Source: CAZOHG01 sp964579725 (GTDB lineage Bacteria; Zhuqueibacterota; JdFR-76; BMS3Abin05). Taken from it: a stretch of 30,259 bases of DNA. The notes under the pieces are model-generated. The model ran no database searches and was not told the origin of the DNA. It worked only from the letters and a program-made list of their open reading frames with translations. The stretch covers positions 1 to 30,259 of the forward strand of contig CAZOHG010000044.1 in assembly GCA_964579725.1 (NCBI GenBank), given 5' to 3'. A program made the position numbers and the translations under genes. This document shows positions 25,168 through 30,259 of this stretch, piece after piece; the stretch's first letter is position 1, and each line of letters begins with the position of its first letter.

Positions 25168-28100
25168 TCATTTCATGAGAACCATTTTTCGGGTTTGTGT
25201 AAATTTTTTCTGACTCGTAACTTGTAAAAAATAGATTCCAGAGGGCACAGAATGCCCCTGTGAATCAGTCCCTTTCCAGATATACGAATATTCCCCTGCA
25301 GGTAAGACTTTTTTCTCTATGGTTTGAACCAATTGTCCGACCAAATTGTAGATGTCAACTCGGACAAATTGTTTTTCGGGAACTCGGATTGTAATTTTTG
25401 TTACAGGATTAAACGGATTCGGATAGTTTTGCAGCACTTCCCATTTATCGGGAATAGACAAACCACCTTTTCGCGATGCCACATCCGTCAGATCGACTCC
25501 CTCAATCACCCGAACATCGTCAATAAACCACCCCATAAAGGGCGGGCCCTGATGGTTGTCGGTTTCCATCCGGAAACGGATTTTCACGTGACCGAAACCA
25601 ACTCCCGTGTAGGGGGTTAGAGAGCGTCTGACTTCCTTCCAACGCGTGGAAACGCCGCCGATTTTGTCGCCCAATTGCTGCCAGGTCGTTCCCCCGTCCG
25701 TACTCACATCAATATATCCAAAATCATGGTCAAATTCAAGATAATATTTCGTCCAAAAAGATAACATTGCCGCGGAGGTCTTGGTAAAATCAAACTCGAA
25801 ATTCGTTTCAATATATGTAATCTCATTCTTCCCGTACACTTTGCCCGGGCTGTCATTAATGGAATAGGAACCGGAATGGGCGTAGGTTTGGTCAATTCCC
25901 CAGCCGGGCGGATTCACCTCCCAATTGCCAAGACCCGACTCAAAATCGTCGTAGCCAATCAAAAAGTGGGCTGAATCGGATACGGCTCGATTTTTCCGAG
26001 TCGATTGGTCGGCAGCGGAAAACCAGTATGTCACCGTATCCCCATAAGCTGCCACAGGCGGGATCGCCCCCGTAAAGAGGTCCCCTGCCGGCGTAAGCAC
26101 CAATTGAACGCTGTCTTCCGGTGCTGTTTTGGAAAAGAAATGCACGTACACCGACAGCGGGTCCACGGCGGAATTGTCCACAACTTTTGCAGATACGGCA
26201 AACGGGTTGCTTCCGTTCAAGGTGTTGGAAAGCTTTTTGTAGGAAATGTTCGGACCCACCGTGTCTGGTCCCACATAAAATTGGTACACCTGATCCGGAG
26301 CATTGGCCGGTGCATCCCAGGTGTAGTAATTGTTTTCCAATTCCAAATAATATTCAATATGAGCTTTTTGGTGAGGCGCTGGAATGGTTCCGTGAAAAAT
26401 GACGCCGTTTCGGTTCATAGGAATTTTTTGAAAGGTCGGGCTGCCTTTCAATCTCCAATACAAATTGACGCCGTGGAGCCCAAGCGTATCCCCTTTTACC
26501 ACAACCGCAACCGGAAAATCGGCGTCCAAATTTTCCGAGTCCGTCAGGGGTGTGACAACCAACGGGTTCAAATACGCCAGAATCCGAGCCATTACCGTAT
26601 CTCTATTCTTTGAGATTTCGGTCGCATCGCTCACGCTCATTGGTGCGTCGATCGCTTCAAATCCAAAGCCAAAATACACCACACGATAGTCTCCTGAATA
26701 GCGAACCCCACCGTATCCTCCGTTGACCACGTATTGCCACACGGGGAATGCCCCTGGCAAAGGGTTCAAAACGTCGGGATATTGATTGTTACTCTGACGC
26801 CCCGGTTGGTAGATCGCAAATTGAAGATTGCTGCCGATGGGATCCCCAAAAGCCCCCTTAACATGATTGTCTTCGGAATTGTCGGCAACGTAATCGGCAT
26901 GGAGGTAATTCTTAAAGAATTGTTCGCTACTGAAATTGTGATCGTCGCTGGAAGCATCCATTAGGTCCCAACCAATATCCTGGCCGGAAATAAAAAGGTT
27001 GCCGCCTCTGTTTAGATATTCTTTTAATGCTTTTCGATCAGCCTTGTCCAAACTTGGAAAAGACCATTCGCAAAACCAGATGACAATGGGGAAATTGGAC
27101 AAATACTTGCCACTGGGTGTTCCCATATTCATATGATTCCAGACACCATAGGTAACGTGCATTCGATCCAGCACCGAGGTATAAAATTGCTCCACATTAT
27201 TGTCCCCGTCGTCATCGTCTACCAAAAGAACAGGCGTTTTGCCAATCAAAACAGAAATCGTGTCGGCTTTGGAATACCCCTGGTCGCATGTGTAGCGGAT
27301 GGCAAGTTTCGCCATGTGGGAATGCGCTTGTTTGCTGATTCGAAAAGTCAACGCCTCGGGCAGTAAAACGTCTGACTCCTGATCCACAAAGGGAACGGAA
27401 ATGGGTGAATTGAGTGGGACAATACTGGTGTCCCCGGCTGCGTCCAAATAAAACTTGAGATTGGTTCCCTTTCCCATGGAATAGTTGTGAAATCTGGCCT
27501 GAATAGCAATAATTTCTCCTTGCTCGTAGAGGCCATTGTTGTTGCCCAGAGTCGAATCGGAAATATCGGTGGAAATCAATCGCAATTTGGGCGGGTGCGG
27601 AGTGGGATTTTCTTCGGTCACGGCACGGTAAGCATTAATGAGCCCACCGCCCAGCAAACCAACTACATTTGGGTTTTCCGCGTTGATATTGTCCCCTGTA
27701 AAGGCCACCTGTTCCATTAATTGTTCGGGGCCCCAATCCGGGTGACGGGATTTTACCAAGGCCACGATCCCTGCTGCCACCGGCGTGGACATTGAACTGC
27801 CGGACATTCGGCCGTAGGCGTTTCCGGGCAAGGTGGAAAGGACTTCGTAGCCGGGAGCCATAATATCCACCGCGACTCCCCAGGTTCCCCAACTGGGCTT
27901 GTGATTGTGTGAATCCACAATCCCCACACTTAAAACATGTCGAAAAGAGGAGGGAAAATGGGGTTTGCTGGTGGGGTCATTCCCTGCCGAAGCCACAATC
28001 ACCGAACCCTTTTGAAAAGCGTAATCCATTACGTCACGCCCGCTTTTCGAATAGCCCCCGCCTCCCCAACTGAGATTAATTACATCGGCACCATTGTCCG

Positions 28101-28986
28101 CGGCATAAGTAATGCCCTGGTACCCGTTGGTAATAAAACGCGGAGAATCGTCCTTGGCACATTTGACAGCCATGTACAGACACCCCCAACTGGAACCGGC
28201 CACACCGATTTGATTATTGGTAACGGCCGCGGCCAGACCCGCCACGTGCGTGCCGTGGGAATAATAACCCTGTGCATCTTTGGGAGGATTAATGGGGTCG
28301 TTGTCGTTTTCAGCAAAATCCCACCCCCGAATATCGTCCACATAGCCGTTGTGGTCGTCATCCACCCCTGTCACGCCATTTGCCTCCGCTTCATTAATCC
28401 AGAGCGTCCCGGACAAATCCTCATGCTTGTAATCCACACCGCAGTCTACCACGGCAATTTTCACGGTAGCACTGCCTTTTTGCACATTCCAGGCTTCGGG
28501 AGCGTGAATTTGGGGCAAATGTTCCTGTTGAGGATATTTGGGATCGTTTGGCGTGGCTTCCAACAAGTACACAGGGACAGGTTCCGCATATTCCAAATTG
28601 GGGTCCGAATCCAACTCTTTTGCAACCTCCCAGGGTGGAACATCTGCCGCGTAGTGTACCACGTACAACCGATCAATGTCGTCGGGAACACCCATCGGAA
28701 TAGGTTTGTGAAACAAGTATTTTCTCACCGATTTCATTTGGAAGTGAGACAATTTTTGATCCACGGAAACCAGTCCCGTTAAAGAGGCGGGCGTTCGATA
28801 AGAAATGTCTCGTTTCATGAGTTGAAAAGAAGAAGATTTTATCTTAATAATGATTTTATGTGCCAGAACGTACCCGTTTCCGTTAAAAAGAACAGTCTCA
28901 GTCGGATTTGGCAATCCGGCTGAAAGGGCCAAGCGTACCACAAAAAACACACCCAAAATACCCGTCAGTCCCGATTTTATCCTCAA
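25168..28986 (-). CDS. Secreted subtilisin-like S8 serine protease with T9SS sorting domain
   Basis: Extracellular endopeptidase of 1272 residues. Order from TTG 28986: signal peptide about 1-24 (LTGILGVFFVVRLALSA); inhibitor I9-like propeptide about 100-145; S8 domain about 160-455 with Asp181 in VVDCGVD, His244 in SHGTHVAG, oxyanion Asn336 in SAGND and Ser398 in GSSMSTP; a beta domain; a Rossmann-like segment from about 585 (VLLVDDDDGDNN … GGNLFISGQDIGWDLM); Ig-like domains; a jelly-roll domain about 1025-1160 (DDFESGLGNWEV … GWFIDDVRVIEG); sorting domain over the last 91 residues. The full catalytic triad is present. The frame is open to 29136, but only TTG 28986 has a strong GGAGG 5 bases upstream and puts the signal peptide at the N-terminus. 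It lies 156 bases after the partial upstream gene, with no terminator seen on either side. Confidence 0.94.
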   Translation of the reverse strand: MRIKSGLTGILGVFFVVRLALSAGLPNPTETVLFNGNGYVLAHKIIIKIKSSSFQLMKRDISYRTPASLTGLVSVDQKLSHFQMKSVRKYLFHKPIPMGVPDDIDRLYVVHYAADVPPWEVAKELDSDPNLEYAEPVPVYLLEATPNDPKYPQQEHLPQIHAPEAWNVQKGSATVKIAVVDCGVDYKHEDLSGTLWINEAEANGVTGVDDDHNGYVDDIRGWDFAENDNDPINPPKDAQGYYSHGTHVAGLAAAVTNNQIGVAGSSWGCLYMAVKCAKDDSPRFITNGYQGITYAADNGADVINLSWGGGGYSKSGRDVMDYAFQKGSVIVASAGNDPTSKPHFPSSFRHVLSVGIVDSHNHKPSWGTWGVAVDIMAPGYEVLSTLPGNAYGRMSGSSMSTPVAAGIVALVKSRHPDWGPEQLMEQVAFTGDNINAENPNVVGLLGGGLINAYRAVTEENPTPHPPKLRLISTDISDSTLGNNNGLYEQGEIIAIQARFHNYSMGKGTNLKFYLDAAGDTSIVPLNSPISVPFVDQESDVLLPEALTFRISKQAHSHMAKLAIRYTCDQGYSKADTISVLIGKTPVLLVDDDDGDNNVEQFYTSVLDRMHVTYGVWNHMNMGTPSGKYLSNFPIVIWFCEWSFPSLDKADRKALKEYLNRGGNLFISGQDIGWDLMDASSDDHNFSSEQFFKNYLHADYVADNSEDNHVKGAFGDPIGSNLQFAIYQPGRQSNNQYPDVLNPLPGAFPVWQYVVNGGYGGVRYSGDYRVVYFGFGFEAIDAPMSVSDATEISKNRDTVMARILAYLNPLVVTPLTDSENLDADFPVAVVVKGDTLGLHGVNLYWRLKGSPTFQKIPMNRNGVIFHGTIPAPHQKAHIEYYLELENNYYTWDAPANAPDQVYQFYVGPDTVGPNISYKKLSNTLNGSNPFAVSAKVVDNSAVDPLSVYVHFFSKTAPEDSVQLVLTPAGDLFTGAIPPVAAYGDTVTYWFSAADQSTRKNRAVSDSAHFLIGYDDFESGLGNWEVNPPGWGIDQTYAHSGSYSINDSPGKVYGKNEITYIETNFEFDFTKTSAAMLSFWTKYYLEFDHDFGYIDVSTDGGTTWQQLGDKIGGVSTRWKEVRRSLTPYTGVGFGHVKIRFRMETDNHQGPPFMGWFIDDVRVIEGVDLTDVASRKGGLSIPDKWEVLQNYPNPFNPVTKITIRVPEKQFVRVDIYNLVGQLVQTIEKKVLPAGEYSYIWKGTDSQGHSVPSGIYFLQVTSQKKFTQTRKMVLMK

Positions 28987-29142
28987 TTGAACCTCCGTCT
29001 TTTCCTTGTCCCCAACTACTTCCGATTCCTTACCCAAATAAACACCGCATTGATTCATCTTTTGAAAGCGATTTTCCCCAATCTTTCTCCAGAATTTTTG
29101 CTTCCCAGCCGCTTTTGGCCTGTGTTGCCCTGACAAACACTC

Positions 29143-30259
29143 CTATTTCAGTAAAATGAGCTTTTTGACCGCATTGAATTTGCCAACGTGAAGCTGGTAA
29201 AAATAGAGTCCTGTTTGCACCGGGCGATTTTGCAAATCCCTCCCGTTCCAAATAAGACGGTGCACACCGGCCGCTTGGGGACCCATTTTTCGGGCGTAAA
29301 CCTCTTCACCTAACATATTAAAAATACGAAATAGCCCGCTTCCACTTCGTTCTGGCAAGGCATATTCGATTACCGTTGAGCTGTTGAACGGATTCGGGTA
29401 ATTTTGCTCCAGTTCGAACCGTTTGGGAAGCGAAACCCCGTCGTTCCGCCCCTGAATTGCAGGCACGGCTGTTTCCATTTGCGACTTGACCTCGACGTGC
29501 TCAATGTACACGCCCTCCGCTTCGTCTTTGTCATCCGAAACAAATCGAAATTGCACCTGCATGGGGGTTCCGGCCGGGATTGAGGACAAATCGTAGGTGT
29601 AGCGCAGCCAGCCGTTTCCCATTAAGAAGGGATTTAAAGCCCCGCCGCTTCCGATGAAATCGAGTACGCGCCAATTACTGGTGTCGGATTTGACTTCCAC
29701 GTAAAACCCATCCACTCCGTAAACGGTCACATCGTACCAGGCCCAAAAACTCAATTCCGATTTTTGATCGGCCACAAAGGGAATAGTTCGAAGATAGGCA
29801 TTCATGTTGTCTTTGTAGCGATAGGAACTCTCATCGCCACAATACCAACTGACACTATCCAAATGTGTCCGGTGGGTGGACAAATGCCAGAGGTCTCCCT
29901 TCCCCCCCATTTCCCAGGGAATAGCGCACCCGGTGGCATATTCAAATCCAACCTTCCCAACGGACACGTGCACGCTGTCTTCCACGCTTGTGTCGCTGTA
30001 CGCGGCCCGAACTTTTAGCAACGGGAAAGCCGACAGAGGACGTGGCACCGGAGGTAACGTGGTACTGGGATTAATGTAAGCTCTCGTTTCGACGGCTGTT
30101 TTTGCTCCGGGCGCCAACTCCGAAACGGAAAAATGAGTTTGTTTCAAGTCGAGCCAGAGCGAATCGGGCACAAGCTCTACAGAAAGACTCCGGGCGTACC
30201 CATGACCTTCATTTTTGAGATAAACCCGAAAATCAAAATGTTCACCGAAATCCGGAATA
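29143..30259 (-). CDS. C-terminal part of a secreted T9SS cargo protein (5' end outside the window)
   Basis: The reading frame stays open through the right edge of the window, so the N-terminus is missing; the GTG at 30171 is an internal valine, not a start. Visible are 371 residues: a CARDB-like beta domain at the edge (RVYLKNEGHGYARSLSVEL … VSELAPGAKTAVETRAY), a jelly-roll/MAM-like domain with LSFWAWYDVTVYGVDGFYVEV and GVYIEHVEV, and a C-terminal sorting domain of 91 residues (LEQNYPNPFNSSTVIEYALP … TGLYFYQLHVGKFNAVKKLILLK). This arrangement is common behind peptidase domains (C25, M6 or S8) in the FCB group, so the missing part may be another protease; that is inference. No enzymatic motif lies in the visible part. 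The stop at 29143 is followed by the S8 gene. Confidence 0.88.
   Translation of the reverse strand, partial: IPDFGEHFDFRVYLKNEGHGYARSLSVELVPDSLWLDLKQTHFSVSELAPGAKTAVETRAYINPSTTLPPVPRPLSAFPLLKVRAAYSDTSVEDSVHVSVGKVGFEYATGCAIPWEMGGKGDLWHLSTHRTHLDSVSWYCGDESSYRYKDNMNAYLRTIPFVADQKSELSFWAWYDVTVYGVDGFYVEVKSDTSNWRVLDFIGSGGALNPFLMGNGWLRYTYDLSSIPAGTPMQVQFRFVSDDKDEAEGVYIEHVEVKSQMETAVPAIQGRNDGVSLPKRFELEQNYPNPFNSSTVIEYALPERSGSGLFRIFNMLGEEVYARKMGPQAAGVHRLIWNGRDLQNRPVQTGLYFYQLHVGKFNAVKKLILLK

Noticed and set aside
27937..28782. A 281-codon plus-strand open frame
   Set aside because: It is entirely antisense to the catalytic part of the S8 protease, has no recognisable domain and no supporting ribosome site. 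The opposite strand shows a full catalytic triad.
30169..30171. GTG as the start codon of the rightmost gene
   Set aside because: The frame continues open to the window edge with domain-like sequence (RVYLKNEGHGYARSLSVEL), so this is an internal valine.
1..30259. CRISPR arrays, insertion sequences, tRNA genes, prophage or toxin-antitoxin genes
   Set aside because: None seen on either strand. The only repeated DNA I found are the short elements listed and the protein-level similarity among sorting and jelly-roll domains.

Overview
All sixteen credible genes in this window read on the minus strand; I found no convincing plus-strand gene, tRNA, rRNA, CRISPR array, transposase or prophage gene. 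Five consecutive or near-consecutive secreted proteins end in the same roughly 90-residue C-terminal module (…QNYPNPFN…, then …G.Y.W.G…, then …G.YFY…KM.L…). This is the type A sorting domain of the type IX (Por) secretion system, also annotated as a FlgD-like Ig fold. Together with a type IV pilus operon and secreted amylases, it points to a Gram-negative bacterium of the FCB group outside classical Bacteroidetes, for example Calditrichota, KSB1, Marinimicrobia or Ignavibacteria. The exact phylum is inference; no marker gene is present.

Layout from high to low coordinates, which is the direction of transcription. 30259-20981 is a secretome block: a 5'-truncated surface protein, a subtilisin-like S8 protease, a large adhesin-like protein of jelly-roll and FN3 modules, and a lipoprotein. 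An M14 zinc carboxypeptidase with its own promoter-like site follows (20797-18068). 17929-10206 is a tightly packed unit: a surface GH13 amylase with two CBM25-like modules, a sodium symporter of the NSS family, a GNAT acetyltransferase and a second exported GH13 amylase. 9989-7234 holds a GH1 beta-glycosidase and a MelB-type (GPH) sugar symporter. A 636-base non-coding leader rich in inverted repeats precedes the type IV pilus operon 6597-363: a PilM-PilN fusion, PilO, PilP, the secretin PilQ and the retraction ATPase PilT.

Working model (inference): the secreted proteases and amylases break down protein and alpha-glucan outside or on the cell. The NSS and GPH symporters bring in amino acids and oligosaccharides. 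GH1 finishes glycosides in the cytoplasm, and the retractable pilus provides attachment or twitching on particulate substrate.

Most interesting points: the PilM-PilN fusion that keeps the INLLP docking peptide between its two halves and carries a 150-residue acidic N-terminal extension; a leader with two copies of a near-perfect Shine-Dalgarno sequence 40 bases apart, each opening a micro-ORF, ahead of the big surface protein; the structured pil leader with mutually exclusive pairings; and a promoter whose 17-base spacer is almost filled by an inverted repeat.
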